From contig NZ_CP019082.1 in NCBI RefSeq assembly GCF_001956985.1, positions 3,410,001-3,474,000 of the forward strand: DNA of 64,000 nucleotides. The letters run 5' to 3'. Positions 37,232 through 46,838 of this stretch are shown in pieces. This stretch comes from Paludisphaera borealis (GTDB lineage Bacteria > Planctomycetota > Planctomycetia > Isosphaerales > Isosphaeraceae). Positions within the stretch are counted from its first letter, which is position 1. Each line of letters opens with the position of its first letter. The translations under genes were made by a program, and so were the position numbers. The notes under the pieces are model-generated. The model saw only the letters and a list, made by a program, of their open reading frames with translations, made no database searches and was not told where the DNA came from.

Positions 37232-37537
37232 TCAGAGTACGGAGAACAGCCCGTCAATGCGAGCGGCGGCCAGGTACATGGGACAACAGTGGGCGAGGAG
37301 GGTGAACGCGCAGCCGGTGAAGTTCTCGGCCCCCAGCGCGGCGGCCGCCGCCCGGATCGCCAGGAACTCCGCGTGGGCGGTCGGATCGTGCGTCTGCACG
37401 AGGAGGTTGACCGCCTCGGCGACGATCTCGCCGTCCCCGAAGACGATGCAGGCGACTTGAGCGGCGGGGCGAGTCGACGTTCTGGCCTGTGTTCGGCCGT
37501 TGCTCGGCGATATTCTCGGACGTCGCGCCCGGATCAT
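37232..37537 (-). pseudogene. Decayed nucleoside/guanine deaminase fragment
   Basis: 101 codons resembling the middle of a guanine/cytidine-deaminase-fold enzyme: DGEIVAEAVN, then the catalytic HAE in DPTAHAEFLAIRAAAAALG, then TGCAFTLLAHCCPMYLAAAR. The second zinc-ligand pair should read PCxxC (PCPMC); here it is CCPMY, so one Cys is lost, and the protein stops soon after, lacking the C-terminal third. The N-terminus also lacks the usual start. Probably a degraded gene. Confidence 0.65.
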
Positions 37538-37563
37538 CTTGTTCTCAATTTTCGGAACCCACG

Positions 37564-38064
37564 ATGCCCTCCACTCCGACTCCTTCCCGCTCGCCGCTGG
37601 GATTGAAATTGATCGGCGTCGCCAAGCTCGCGAGCGGGGTGCTGGCGCTTGCGGTCGGGTTCGGGTTGTTCAGGCTGTTCCGGAGCGACGTGGCGGTCAC
37701 GCTGGAGTCGTGGATAAGCCGTCTCCGGTTCGATCCCGATAATCGACTGATCCACGAGGCGGTCACGAGGGTCGCGAACATCCAGCCGGGCCGTCGCCGG
37801 CTGATCGAGGCGGGGGCGTTCTTCTATGGATCGCTCCACATGGTCGAGGGCTTCGGGCTGGTCCGGGGCAAGAACTGGGGGGCGTTCCTGACGATCATCG
37901 CCACCAGCTCGCTGATTCCGCTGGAGCTGTACGAGATCGCTCGCAAGCCGACGGCGGTTCGCATCCTGGTCTTGATCGTGAACGCGGCGTTCGTCGTCTA
38001 CCTGATCCGCTACGAGGCCCGCCACCGCCGAGAGAACGAGCCGACGGCCCCCGCGCAGCCGTGA
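37564..38064 (+). CDS. DUF2127-family membrane protein
   Basis: 166 residues with about four hydrophobic helices (LGLKLIGVAKLASGVLALAV; RRRLIEAGAFFYGSLHMVEG; FLTIIATSSLIPLELYEIA; VRILVLIVNAAFVVYLIRY). The GLKLIGVAKLASG start and the central LIEAGAFFYGSLHMVEGFGL fit DUF2127, a family of unknown function. ATG 37564 begins just before it; the in-frame sequence upstream to 37489 overlaps the divergent deaminase remnant. Confidence 0.8.
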   Translation: MPSTPTPSRSPLGLKLIGVAKLASGVLALAVGFGLFRLFRSDVAVTLESWISRLRFDPDNRLIHEAVTRVANIQPGRRRLIEAGAFFYGSLHMVEGFGLVRGKNWGAFLTIIATSSLIPLELYEIARKPTAVRILVLIVNAAFVVYLIRYEARHRRENEPTAPAQP

Positions 38065-38233
38065 CAATCCTCCCCGCGGCGGCCGAGGCGCAAGGACGGT
38101 TGGGAATGTCGGGCCCCGGAGTGTTACAATAGAGGGCGTCCTCGGGTCATGGCGAGACGGGGGTCCGCGTCGGTCTGGACGAACTCGACGTCGCCCGATC
38201 AAGCCTCGGAACGGATGGAGGGGAAGCACCGAT

Positions 38234-40939
38234 ATGGCTCGACGGCTCAAGTCCCAGCCCTCGGTCGCGCGGGTGGGCGATCAGCCGGTCTTCGAGCGGG
38301 TGCTGGGCAACGGGCTGAAAGTCCTTGTCTTGCCCCGCAAAGGGGTCCGGATCGTCGTCTGCGACCTCTTCTATCCGGTCGGGTCGTTCGACGAGCCTCC
38401 CGGAAAGTCGGGGATCGCCCACTTTCTGGAGCACATGCTGTTCAAGGGGACCGAGCGGTTCCCCAAGGGGCGGATCGACCAACTCGCGTTCCTCGCCGGC
38501 GGCCAGGCCAACGCCGACACTGGCGAAGACCGCACCCATTACTGGTTCTCCCTGCCGGCCGAACAGTGGGAACTCGCCCTGGAGATCGAAGCCGACCGGA
38601 TGGTCCACGCCCAGTTCGACCCGCGCGAGGTCGAGGCCGAGCGCCAGGTCATCGGCGAGGAGCGGGCGCGGGACGTCGAGACGCCCCTGATCCGCCTCGA
38701 TCAGACCCACCAGGCGCTCTCGTACCTGAGACACCCGTACCGCGACCCGGTCATCGGCTGGCCCGAAGACCTGGAGTCGATCGGCGCCGAGGATCTGGAA
38801 TCGTTCTACCGCCGGCATTACCGGCCCGACGGCACCGTCCTGGTGCTGGCCGGCGACGTCGAGCCGGGCCTTGTGCTCGATCGCGCCCTGGCCCACTTCG
38901 GCGCGATCCCACCGGGCCAAGTCCAGCGACCCCCGCGGCGCGACGGCATCGAAGGCCCGCAAACCGGCCGGCGCGACTTCGTGATGGACGAATCCGAGGC
39001 GCTGCCGCGCGGCATCCTCGGCTGGCACACGGTCCCCGAAGACCACCCCGACTCCCCGGCGCTCGAAGTGCTGGCCGACCTCCTGTCCGCCGGCCGGCGG
39101 TCGCGGCTGTGGCGGTCGCTGGTCGACGAGGACCGGCTGGTCGGCTGGGTCGAGGCCGCGCACGCCTGCGGCCGGCAAGCGGGCCAGTTCTTCGTCCAGC
39201 TTGAAGCCGCCGAAGACCAGATCGACCCGTCCGACGTCGAGGAGGCGATCGCCGACGTGATCGCCGACCTGGCCGAGATCGGCCCCGCGCCCGAAGAGCT
39301 GGCGCGCGTCCGCAACCGGTTCGAGGCCGGCTGGCGATGGGACCAGGAAGACCTGCTCGCCCTGGCCTGCGGGGTCGGTCAGGCCGCCCTCTGGGGAGAC
39401 TGGCGCGACTGGCAGGCCGAACACGCCGCCGCGCTCGCCGTCGACGCCGCGGCCGTCCGCCGGGTCGCCTCGAAGTACCTCGTCGAATCCAACCTCACCG
39501 CCGGCTGGCTGCTCCGCCCCGACGACGCCAAGCCCAATCAACGCCCCGCGCCCGCGCTTCCACTTCCGAAGAAACGCGAGGTCGCCGTGACGAACGCGGC
39601 CCTCGCCTCGACGACGACAATCGCTCATCCCAAGATCGAAGCGTCGACGAAGGCCGGGCGAAGGACGCCGCGACAGGTCGATTACCAGCCTCGCCGGATG
39701 CTGCTGAGCAACGGCTTGCGGGTCATCCACGAGCGCCGACCGGGGGTCGGCGTAGCGGCCGTCGACCTCTACATCGAAGGCGGCTGGGTGCGCGAGGCCG
39801 TCCCCGGCGTCTCGGCGTTGACCAGCCGGATGCTCGAAGAGGGGAGCGTCGGGCGATCGTCGCAAGAGCTGGCCGCGGCCATCGAGGACGTCGGCGGCTC
39901 GCTCGAATTGTCGACGACCTGGAATTCGCTGCGGACCCGCTCGGAAGACCTGGGCCTCGGCCTCGATCTGCTGGCCGACGTGATCCGCCGCCCGCTGTTC
40001 CCGGCCGAAGCTCTCGACTGGGCGAAACAGCGGATCATCGGCGACTTGCGGGGCGACCGCGAAGACCCCGCGTTCCGCGCCGATCAGACCTTTCGCGCGA
40101 TGGTCTACGGCGACCACCCCCTGGGCCGCGACCACCGCGGCGGCGTCCGCGAGATCGGCCGGCTGACCCGCGACGACGTCTTCGCCCACCACCGGCGCTG
40201 CTTCGCGCCCGAGACCGCGTTCCTGGTGGTCGTCGGCGAGTTCGACCCCAGGAAACTCAAGCGGATGATCGAGAAGCAGTTCGGCGACTGGGAGCCGAAA
40301 GGCGAGGCGGCCCCCTCGTGGCCAGCGTTGCCCGCGACCGGACGGCCGCGATCGCGGCGGATCACCCACCCGGGCGAGCAGGTCCACATCGTGCTGGGAC
40401 ACCGGGGGATCGCCCGCCGCCACCCCGACTACGACGCGCTTCTGGTGCTCGACCACATCCTCGGCAGCGGGCCGGGCTTCTCCGACCGGCTGGGCCGGAT
40501 CGTCCGCGACGAACTGGGCCTGGTGTACACCGTCGGCGGCGGCATGACTGACTCGGCCGACCTGATGCCCGGCCTGTTCCGGATCTACGCCGGAACCATG
40601 CCCGAGGAGGCCGACCGGGTGGTCGCGGCGATCGTCGACCAGATCCGAGCGATGCATCTCGGCCATTTCTCCGACGACGAGGTCGCCGGCGTGCAGCAGT
40701 ACCTCGCCGGGGCCGCGCTGTTCGAGCTGCAAACCGTCGAGCAGCGCGCCGAGCGGCTGGTCGACCTGGAACGGCTGGGCCTGCCGCTCGACGAGCCGAA
40801 GACCTGGCCCGAGCGGATCGCCGCGATCACGCCCCGCCAGGTTCGCGACGCCGCCCGGACCCACCTCCACCCCGACGCCCTGTTTCGGGTCGCCCTCGGC
40901 CCGCTGGCGAGGCCGACCCGGAAAGCCCGGACGCGGTGA
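38234..40939 (+). CDS. M16-family metallopeptidase with two M16 domains (one active site)
   Basis: 901 residues. The N-terminal half holds the inverted zinc motif HxxEH (HFLEH, residues 63-67) and the downstream glutamates in EVEAERQVIGEER (131-143). The second M16 unit starts near residue 489 (MLLSNGLRVIHERRPGVGVA) and lacks HxxEH, as expected for the inactive half that closes the clam-shell. Similar to PqqL/YmxG-type processing peptidases that degrade short peptides. Start ATG 38234 has GGAGGGGAAG 8-15 bases before it. No signal peptide seen, so the location is probably cytoplasmic or unknown. Confidence 0.93.
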   Translation: MARRLKSQPSVARVGDQPVFERVLGNGLKVLVLPRKGVRIVVCDLFYPVGSFDEPPGKSGIAHFLEHMLFKGTERFPKGRIDQLAFLAGGQANADTGEDRTHYWFSLPAEQWELALEIEADRMVHAQFDPREVEAERQVIGEERARDVETPLIRLDQTHQALSYLRHPYRDPVIGWPEDLESIGAEDLESFYRRHYRPDGTVLVLAGDVEPGLVLDRALAHFGAIPPGQVQRPPRRDGIEGPQTGRRDFVMDESEALPRGILGWHTVPEDHPDSPALEVLADLLSAGRRSRLWRSLVDEDRLVGWVEAAHACGRQAGQFFVQLEAAEDQIDPSDVEEAIADVIADLAEIGPAPEELARVRNRFEAGWRWDQEDLLALACGVGQAALWGDWRDWQAEHAAALAVDAAAVRRVASKYLVESNLTAGWLLRPDDAKPNQRPAPALPLPKKREVAVTNAALASTTTIAHPKIEASTKAGRRTPRQVDYQPRRMLLSNGLRVIHERRPGVGVAAVDLYIEGGWVREAVPGVSALTSRMLEEGSVGRSSQELAAAIEDVGGSLELSTTWNSLRTRSEDLGLGLDLLADVIRRPLFPAEALDWAKQRIIGDLRGDREDPAFRADQTFRAMVYGDHPLGRDHRGGVREIGRLTRDDVFAHHRRCFAPETAFLVVVGEFDPRKLKRMIEKQFGDWEPKGEAAPSWPALPATGRPRSRRITHPGEQVHIVLGHRGIARRHPDYDALLVLDHILGSGPGFSDRLGRIVRDELGLVYTVGGGMTDSADLMPGLFRIYAGTMPEEADRVVAAIVDQIRAMHLGHFSDDEVAGVQQYLAGAALFELQTVEQRAERLVDLERLGLPLDEPKTWPERIAAITPRQVRDAARTHLHPDALFRVALGPLARPTRKARTR

Positions 40940-40959
40940 GGATGAGGCCGGACGATCGC

Positions 40960-40988
40960 TTGACAGTCGCCCGAGCGTCTTCTACGAT
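40960..40988 (+). promoter_or_regulatory. Sigma-70-type promoter of plsX-fabD
   Basis: TTGACA (40960-40965), exactly 17 bases, TACGAT (40983-40988). Transcription from about 40995 would give plsX a leader of about 195 bases. Confidence 0.65.
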
Positions 40989-41188
40989 GGGACCGCTTTA
41001 TTCATGAACGCTGATGAATTCGACCGTCGCCGCTCGACTCGAACGATCGCGACGGCGGCTCGCGTTCATCGGGATCCTCGGGAAAACTCTCGGGATGCGG
41101 ACGAGGCGAGGCGCCTTGGTTCGGCATCCCGTCCTCATTTCCAAGGACGAGGGTCGGACGACGTGCTGGAAACACCGGGAGATCGACG

Positions 41189-42259
41189 ATGCGGATAGCG
41201 CTGGATGCGATGGGCGGCGACTTTGCCCCCGGCCCGATCGTCGCGGGCGCGGTGGAAGCGGTGCGCGATCAGGACGACCTCGTCGTCGTCCTCGTCGGCG
41301 ATCAGGAACGGATCGAGGCCGAGCTGGCCAAGGCGCCCGGAGCCCCTCGCGACCGCCTGCCGATCGTCCACGCCAGCCAGGCGATCGGCATGGATGAGAA
41401 GCCCGTCGACGCGCTCCGCAAGAAGCGCGACAACTCGATCTCCAAGAGCTGGGGCCTGATGGCCGCCGGCGACGTCAAGGCGATCGTCTCGGCCGGCAAC
41501 ACCGGCGCGATGGTGGCCTCGGCGCTGTTCGCCGGCGCCCACGCCAAGATGTTCCTCCCCGGCGTCCGCCGCCCCGGCATCGCGGCGATCTTCCCGTCGC
41601 ACCAGGGCCCGATCGTCATCATCGACGTCGGCGCCAACATGAACGCCAAGGCCGAAGACCTCTACCAGTACGGCATCATGGGCTCGATCTACGCCCAGGA
41701 AATCCTCGGCGTCACCTCGCCCCGCATCGGCCTCTTGAACGTCGGCTCCGAGGACGACAAAGGGAACGACCTCACCCGCGCCACCCGCGCCCTGTTCCAG
41801 GAAAGCCCTTGGGCCGCCCGGTTCGTCGGCAACATCGAAGGCCGCGACATCTACGAAGGCCACGTCCGGGTCATCATCTGCGACGGCTTCGTGGGCAACG
41901 TCCTGCTCAAGGCCGGCGAGGGCGCCGTCGAGTTCCTGTTCGCCACGCTCCGCGAGGAACTCGCCCGGCTGCTGCCCAACCTTCCCGTCGACGCCGGGCA
42001 GAAGATCGCCGGCAGCCTCAAGAACCTCAAGAGCCGGTTCGAATACGAGGAGTTCGGCGGCGCGCCGCTCCTGGGCATCCGCGGCGCCTGCATCATCTGC
42101 CACGGCTCGTCCGGCAACCGCGCGATCAAGAACGCGCTGCGGGTCGCCTACGCCATGGCCGAAGACCGCATCAACGCCCAGATCATCGAACAGCTCGGTG
42201 CCAAACTCGAAGCCTCCGAGCCGACCGCCGAGGCCGAGGGCGACGGCCCGAAGTCCTGA
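41189..42259 (+). CDS. plsX: Phosphate acyltransferase PlsX
   Basis: 356 residues. Makes acyl-phosphate from acyl-ACP, the first step of the PlsX/PlsY route to phosphatidic acid. Family motifs: MRIALDAMGGDFAPGPIVAG, VSAGNTGAMVASALF, GIAAIFPSHQGPIVIIDVGA, LLNVGSEDDKGND and VRVIICDGFVGNVLLKAGEG. The C-terminus is a short acidic tail. fabD follows after 22 bases. The rpmF gene that often precedes plsX was not found in the 250-base gap upstream. Confidence 0.96.
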   Translation: MRIALDAMGGDFAPGPIVAGAVEAVRDQDDLVVVLVGDQERIEAELAKAPGAPRDRLPIVHASQAIGMDEKPVDALRKKRDNSISKSWGLMAAGDVKAIVSAGNTGAMVASALFAGAHAKMFLPGVRRPGIAAIFPSHQGPIVIIDVGANMNAKAEDLYQYGIMGSIYAQEILGVTSPRIGLLNVGSEDDKGNDLTRATRALFQESPWAARFVGNIEGRDIYEGHVRVIICDGFVGNVLLKAGEGAVEFLFATLREELARLLPNLPVDAGQKIAGSLKNLKSRFEYEEFGGAPLLGIRGACIICHGSSGNRAIKNALRVAYAMAEDRINAQIIEQLGAKLEASEPTAEAEGDGPKS

Positions 42260-42281
42260 TCCGAATTCAAGGAAAGTCGTC

Positions 42282-43193
42282 ATGTCCAAGATCGCGTTTC
42301 TCTTCCCCGGCCAGGGCGCGCAGGCGGTCGGCATGTGCCGCGAGCTGGAAGCCGAGCTGCCGGCCGTGAAAGCCCTGTTCGACCGGGCCAACGCCGTGCT
42401 CGGCTTCGACCTGCGGGCGATCTGCTTCGACGGCCCGCCTGAAGCCCTTGAAGCGACCGACGTCAGCCAGCCGGCGATCTTCGTGGCCAGCCTCGCCGCT
42501 CTTGAGAGCCTCAAGGCGACCAACCCCGACGTCGTCCGCGACTGCCAGGGGGCCGCGGGGCTGAGCCTGGGCGAGTACACGGCCCTCGTGTTCGCCGGCG
42601 CGCTCGACTTCGAGTCGGGCCTGGAAGTCGTCCGCCGCCGCGGCCAGGCGATGCAGGCCGCCGCGCTGGCCTCTCCCAGCGGGATGATGAGCGCGCTCGG
42701 CCTCGACGAAGCCAAGGCCGACGAGCTTTGCCAGCGGGTCGCCCCCCACGGCCGGCTCTGGAAGGCCAACATGCTCGGCCCCGGCAACATCGTCGTCTCG
42801 GGCGACGCCTCGGCCCTCGAACACGTCGAGCCGATCGCCCTGGAACTCGGCGCCATGAAGTGCATCCGCCTGGCCGTCGCCGGCGCGTTCCACACCCCGC
42901 TGATGAATCCGGCCGACGAACAGCTCGCCGAGGTCCTCGCCCGCGTCGACGTCCGCGCCCCCCGCATCCCCGTCTACTCCAACGTCGACGCCTCCCCTCA
43001 CGCCGACCCCGCCGAGATTCGCAAGATCCTCGTCTCCCAGGTCCTCCAGAGCGTCCGCTGGGACGAATCGATGCGCAAGATGCTCGCCGACGGCTTCGAC
43101 ACGTTCTACGAAATCGGCCCCGGCCGCGTCCTCACCGGACTCCTCAAGCGGATCGACCGCAAAACCCCCTGCACGAACGTCCCGGCGCGGTGA
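42282..43193 (+). CDS. fabD: Malonyl-CoA:ACP transacylase
   Basis: 303 residues. Loads malonyl groups on ACP for fatty-acid elongation. FPGQGAQAVGMCREL at the start, active Ser95 in AAGLSLGEYT, Arg in VRRRGQAMQ, catalytic His in AGAFHTPLM and the Asn/Gln end region. The nucleophile elbow reads GLSLGEY where GHSLGEY is usual. ATG 42282 has AAGGAAAG upstream. In most bacteria fabG, acpP and fabF follow; here asnB follows, and the others come after about 10.3 kb. Confidence 0.95.
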   Translation: MSKIAFLFPGQGAQAVGMCRELEAELPAVKALFDRANAVLGFDLRAICFDGPPEALEATDVSQPAIFVASLAALESLKATNPDVVRDCQGAAGLSLGEYTALVFAGALDFESGLEVVRRRGQAMQAAALASPSGMMSALGLDEAKADELCQRVAPHGRLWKANMLGPGNIVVSGDASALEHVEPIALELGAMKCIRLAVAGAFHTPLMNPADEQLAEVLARVDVRAPRIPVYSNVDASPHADPAEIRKILVSQVLQSVRWDESMRKMLADGFDTFYEIGPGRVLTGLLKRIDRKTPCTNVPAR

Positions 43194-43319
43194 GGTTCGG
43201 ATCACTTCGAACCGTTCGAGCCGCCTTTCCTTCCCTGGTCCCCTTCGCTTTCCTGTATACTCGTGAAAGGAAGACCGCCGAGCGAGCAAGCTGAGACCGG
43301 GCCGCGAAGGAGACTCGGT

Positions 43320-45245
43320 ATGTGCGGGATCATCGGGATGTACTCGATGCGCGAGCCGATTTCGGCCGCCCCCTTGGAGCGGTCGACGTCGAGGCTCGCC
43401 CACCGCGGGCCGGACGGACGGCGGACGTGGATCTCCGAGGATCGACGGGTTGCGTTGGGTCACGCCCGTCTCAGCATCATCGACCTCGCCACCGGCGATC
43501 AGCCGATCGCCAGCGAGGACGAGAGTCTGCGGATCGTCGTCAACGGCGAGTTCTACGACTTCGAACGCACGCGGAGCGACCTGGAGAGCCGAGGTCACCG
43601 CCTCCGCACCCACTCCGACAGCGAGATCGCCTTGCACCTCTACGAGGACCTCGGCACGGCCTGCCTCCAACAGTTGCGCGGCGAGTTCGCCTACATCCTG
43701 TGGGACGGCCCCAACGACACGCTCTTCGCCGCCCGCGATCGCCTCGGCATCAAGCCCCTCTACTACGCGCTGCACCAAGGCACGTTGTACCTGGCCTCCG
43801 AGATCAAAGCGTTGCTCGCGGCCGGCGTCCCCGGACGCTGGGACCACGCCGCGTTCTTCCAGGCCAACCACTTCCTGGCGACTCCCCAGGACCGCACGCT
43901 CTTCGAGGGAATCGACCAGGTCCCCCCCGGTTGCTTCCTGCTCGCCTCGGGCGGCCGCATCCGGCTGATCCGGTACTGGGACTTCGATTACCCCGCGGCC
44001 GACGACTCCCGACCCGTCGAGCCCGACGCCGAGTACGCCGAGCGGTTTCGGCACGCCCTGGACGAGGCGGTCCGCCTCCGCCTACGAGCCGACGTGCCGG
44101 TCGGCTGCTATCTCAGCGGTGGGATCGACTCCTGCGCCGTGCTGGGACTGGCGGCGACCCACCGCGCCGACCCGATCCGGGCCTTCACGCTGACCTTCGA
44201 CCGGGCCGACTACGACGAAGGAGCCCTCGCCCGCGAGATGGCGGCGCACGCCGGGGCCGAGTTTCATCCGATTCCGATCCGGCAGTCCGACCTCGCCGAC
44301 CATTTCATCGATGCGATCTGGCAGGCCGAGACGCTCTGCTTCAACGCGCACGGGGTGGCGAAATACCTGCTCAGCCGCGCCGTCCGCGACGCGGGCTACA
44401 AGGTGGTGCTGACCGGAGAGGGCTCCGATGAGATCCTGGCCGGATACCCACCCTTCCGGCGGGACATGCTGCTCTACAACGCGCGAGGGCAAGACGAGGA
44501 AGAGGTCCGGCGGCTTCTGGATGAGTTGCAGTCGAGCAACCCGATCTCCCGCGGCTTGCTGCTGCCCGAGGGCGCGGCCCTTCCCCTCACGAGCGTGCGC
44601 CGCGCGTTGGGGTTCGTGCCGTCGTGGCTGGAGGCCTACGCGACGGCGGCCTTCCGGCTGCGTTCCCTGTTCGCGCCGGACTTCGCGGCCGAGTTCGCCA
44701 GGCGCGACCCCTATCGCGTCCTCCTGAACGGCCTGGACGCGCCGGGCCAGCTCACCGGCCGCGAACCGGTGGATCAGTCGTTGTACCTGTGGTCCAAGGT
44801 GATGCTGCCGAGCTACGTCCTGACCGTGCTGGGCGACCGCATGGAGATGGCGCACTCGGTGGAGGGCCGACTGCCGTTTCTGGACCACCACGTCGTCGAG
44901 CTGGCCCGGGGCTTGCCGATCTCGCAGAAGATCCGTGGGATCACCGAGAAATACGTGCTGCGCGAGGCGGCCCGCCCGGTGCTGACGGCGACCGTCCACG
45001 GCCGGCACAAACACCCGTTCCTCGCCCCGCCCGCCGCCCTGTCGCCTGGCGAGCGACTGCACGAACTGATGCAGGAGACGCTGCGCGGCCCGGCCCTGGC
45101 ATCCCTGCCGTTCTACGACCAGTCGAAGGTCGTCGCGCTTCTGGACGGCCTGCCCGCGTTAAGCGACGACGCCCGCACCGCCTTCGACCCCGTCCTGATG
45201 ATCCTCCTGAGCGCCTGCGGCCTGCACGAGAGGTACAACCTCTGA
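43320..45245 (+). CDS. asnB: Asparagine synthetase (glutamine-hydrolysing)
   Basis: 641 residues. MCGIIGMYSM puts the nucleophile Cys right after the start Met, as in N-terminal-nucleophile class II amidotransferases; RLAHRGPDG, LGHARLSIIDLATGDQP and VNGEFYDFERTR complete the glutaminase domain. The synthetase domain has the PP-loop VPVGCYLSGGIDS and LTGEGSDEILAGYPPF. It could make asparagine or amidate another acid, since planctomycetes carry several paralogues, some linked to surface polysaccharides. A TATACT box at 43256-43261 is the only promoter hint. First gene of the block that separates fabD from fabG. Confidence 0.9.
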   Translation: MCGIIGMYSMREPISAAPLERSTSRLAHRGPDGRRTWISEDRRVALGHARLSIIDLATGDQPIASEDESLRIVVNGEFYDFERTRSDLESRGHRLRTHSDSEIALHLYEDLGTACLQQLRGEFAYILWDGPNDTLFAARDRLGIKPLYYALHQGTLYLASEIKALLAAGVPGRWDHAAFFQANHFLATPQDRTLFEGIDQVPPGCFLLASGGRIRLIRYWDFDYPAADDSRPVEPDAEYAERFRHALDEAVRLRLRADVPVGCYLSGGIDSCAVLGLAATHRADPIRAFTLTFDRADYDEGALAREMAAHAGAEFHPIPIRQSDLADHFIDAIWQAETLCFNAHGVAKYLLSRAVRDAGYKVVLTGEGSDEILAGYPPFRRDMLLYNARGQDEEEVRRLLDELQSSNPISRGLLLPEGAALPLTSVRRALGFVPSWLEAYATAAFRLRSLFAPDFAAEFARRDPYRVLLNGLDAPGQLTGREPVDQSLYLWSKVMLPSYVLTVLGDRMEMAHSVEGRLPFLDHHVVELARGLPISQKIRGITEKYVLREAARPVLTATVHGRHKHPFLAPPAALSPGERLHELMQETLRGPALASLPFYDQSKVVALLDGLPALSDDARTAFDPVLMILLSACGLHERYNL

Positions 45246-45315
45246 TCGGCCGTCGAAGAGGGTCGCATGTCTCGGTTCCTGACCTCTTTTTTGCTTTCTT
45301 GGGGAGTTTTGGTTG

Positions 45316-46188
45316 ATGTCTCGACCCTGCCGTGGCGTTCGCGCCGTGCTCGGCCTCGTGATTCTGTCGGTCGTCGGTTCCTCAGCGACGGCCGACGAAC
45401 GGCTCAAGGACGTCGCCTGCCGCTCGGTGCACCTGGGATACCCTGGCGCCGAGGGGACGGCCTTTTATAACGAAGTGACGATCCGGAAGTCGGCCGTCGG
45501 GTCGTACTTCATGGTCTGCGGCTGGAACAAGGGGTATTTCGGGCTTCAGGAACTGGCGAACGGCCGGAAGCTGCTGATCTTCTCCGTCTGGGATTCCAAC
45601 CAGGACGATCCCAAGGACGTGAAGGCGGAGCTTCGCACCAAGCTTCTCTACAAGGATGAACACGTCCGCACGGGTCGGTTCGGCGGCGAGGGAACCGGAG
45701 GGCAGTCGTTCTTCGACTACGATTGGAAGCTCGACGAGACCTACCGGCTGATGGTCACGTCCAAGATCAGCGGCGATCGCACCGAGTACACCGGCTGGTT
45801 CTTCGTCCCCGAGACGAAGGGCTGGAAGCGCCTGGTGACGTTTTCGACGGTGACCGGCGGCAAAAATCCCGGCGGCTATTACGCATTCATCGAGGACTTC
45901 AAGCGCGACCGCGTTTCCACGACGCACGCTCGTCAGGCCGATTTCGCGAATGCGTGGATCAGGCCGATCGAGGGTGAACCGGTCCCGCTACTCAAGGCCC
46001 GGTTCACTGCCGACGCCAACCCGGTCATGAACATCAACGCCTTCGCCGAGGGGGGTCGCTTCACGCTGGTCACCGGCGGAGAGACCAAGAACACCGGCGC
46101 GAAGCTCCACGACGTGATGACCTTGCCCGAGACCAAGAAGCCGACGCCCCCCGAGGGGCTCTCGCTAGGTCTCGTGGGCAAGAACTAG
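45316..46188 (+). CDS. Exported DUF3472 protein
   Basis: 290 residues. Signal peptide (GVRAVLGLVILSVVGSSATA), then a beta-rich domain with CRSVHLGYPGAEGTAFYNEV, YFMVCGWNKGYFGLQEL and the DUF3472-type block NPGGYYAFIEDFKRDRVST. Function unknown; members are usually exported and sometimes linked to polysaccharide-binding domains. ATG 45316 follows GGGGAG; TTG 45313 is possible. Confidence 0.78.
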   Translation: MSRPCRGVRAVLGLVILSVVGSSATADERLKDVACRSVHLGYPGAEGTAFYNEVTIRKSAVGSYFMVCGWNKGYFGLQELANGRKLLIFSVWDSNQDDPKDVKAELRTKLLYKDEHVRTGRFGGEGTGGQSFFDYDWKLDETYRLMVTSKISGDRTEYTGWFFVPETKGWKRLVTFSTVTGGKNPGGYYAFIEDFKRDRVSTTHARQADFANAWIRPIEGEPVPLLKARFTADANPVMNINAFAEGGRFTLVTGGETKNTGAKLHDVMTLPETKKPTPPEGLSLGLVGKN

Positions 46189-46337
46189 CGAGGCGAAAGA
46201 GGCCGACGGTTTCTGACCCGTTGCGCCTCCCGAAAGAAATGCTGTCACACCCGACGCGATAAGGATGGGGTCGAGGGCGCAGCGTCCTCAGCGGCGGCCT
46301 TCGCGTCCGGTTTCCCGCATTTCTGGAGGTTCCGACC

Positions 46338-46817
46338 ATGCCGAGCATGTTGAACTCCCTCGCCCAGGGCCTGAAGAACTACAAGTCGATCGCGGAGTAC
46401 CAGCTCCACAACAACACCGTCGGCCAGAGCTACGACATGGCGAAGGCCCGCGGGCTCAACCGCGCCACGGCGGTGGCCGGGGCGATCGGCGCGGGGGCGG
46501 CCACGTTCCTCGCGCCGCCGGTGGTCATCGGCGCGCAGGCGGTCAAGGACTATCGCCAGAAGCAGAACGCCGAGATGCAGAGGGACAAACTCACCGCGAT
46601 GATCAACTGCCTCAGAGCCCGCGGCATCTCGCAATATGGCGCGGTCGAGATGGGGAACCAGATCATCATGAACCACTCGGCCGGCTACTATATCAGCGAC
46701 GCCGATTTCAAGATGTGGATGGTCGTCGCCAGCACCCTCGACCCGACCCTGGCGAGGTTCACCTCTCGGATGATCGCCCGGCTCGAATCGGCGAAGCCCG
46801 AACTCAACCTGGCCTGA
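46338..46817 (+). CDS. Hypothetical protein with one hydrophobic segment
   Basis: 159 residues, good ribosome site (GGAGG 10 bases before ATG 46338). One hydrophobic stretch at about 44-66 (AVAGAIGAGAATFLAPPVVI); the rest is helical and soluble-looking (ARGISQYGAVEMGNQIIMNH). I recognise no family. It lies convergent to the histidine kinase, stops 21 bases apart. Confidence 0.7.
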   Translation: MPSMLNSLAQGLKNYKSIAEYQLHNNTVGQSYDMAKARGLNRATAVAGAIGAGAATFLAPPVVIGAQAVKDYRQKQNAEMQRDKLTAMINCLRARGISQYGAVEMGNQIIMNHSAGYYISDADFKMWMVVASTLDPTLARFTSRMIARLESAKPELNLA

Positions 46818-46838
46818 GCCGCGCCGCTCAACGACGGT

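Noticed and set aside
38147-40870. A 907-codon minus-strand open frame opposite the M16 peptidase
   Set aside because: Shadow of the peptidase gene, which has the HxxEH motif, correct start and ribosome site; the antisense translation lacks any family feature.
41004-41198. Possible rpmF (ribosomal protein L32) just before plsX
   Set aside because: The gene is often found there, but no frame in this gap has the MAVPKRR-type start or the zinc-ribbon cysteines.
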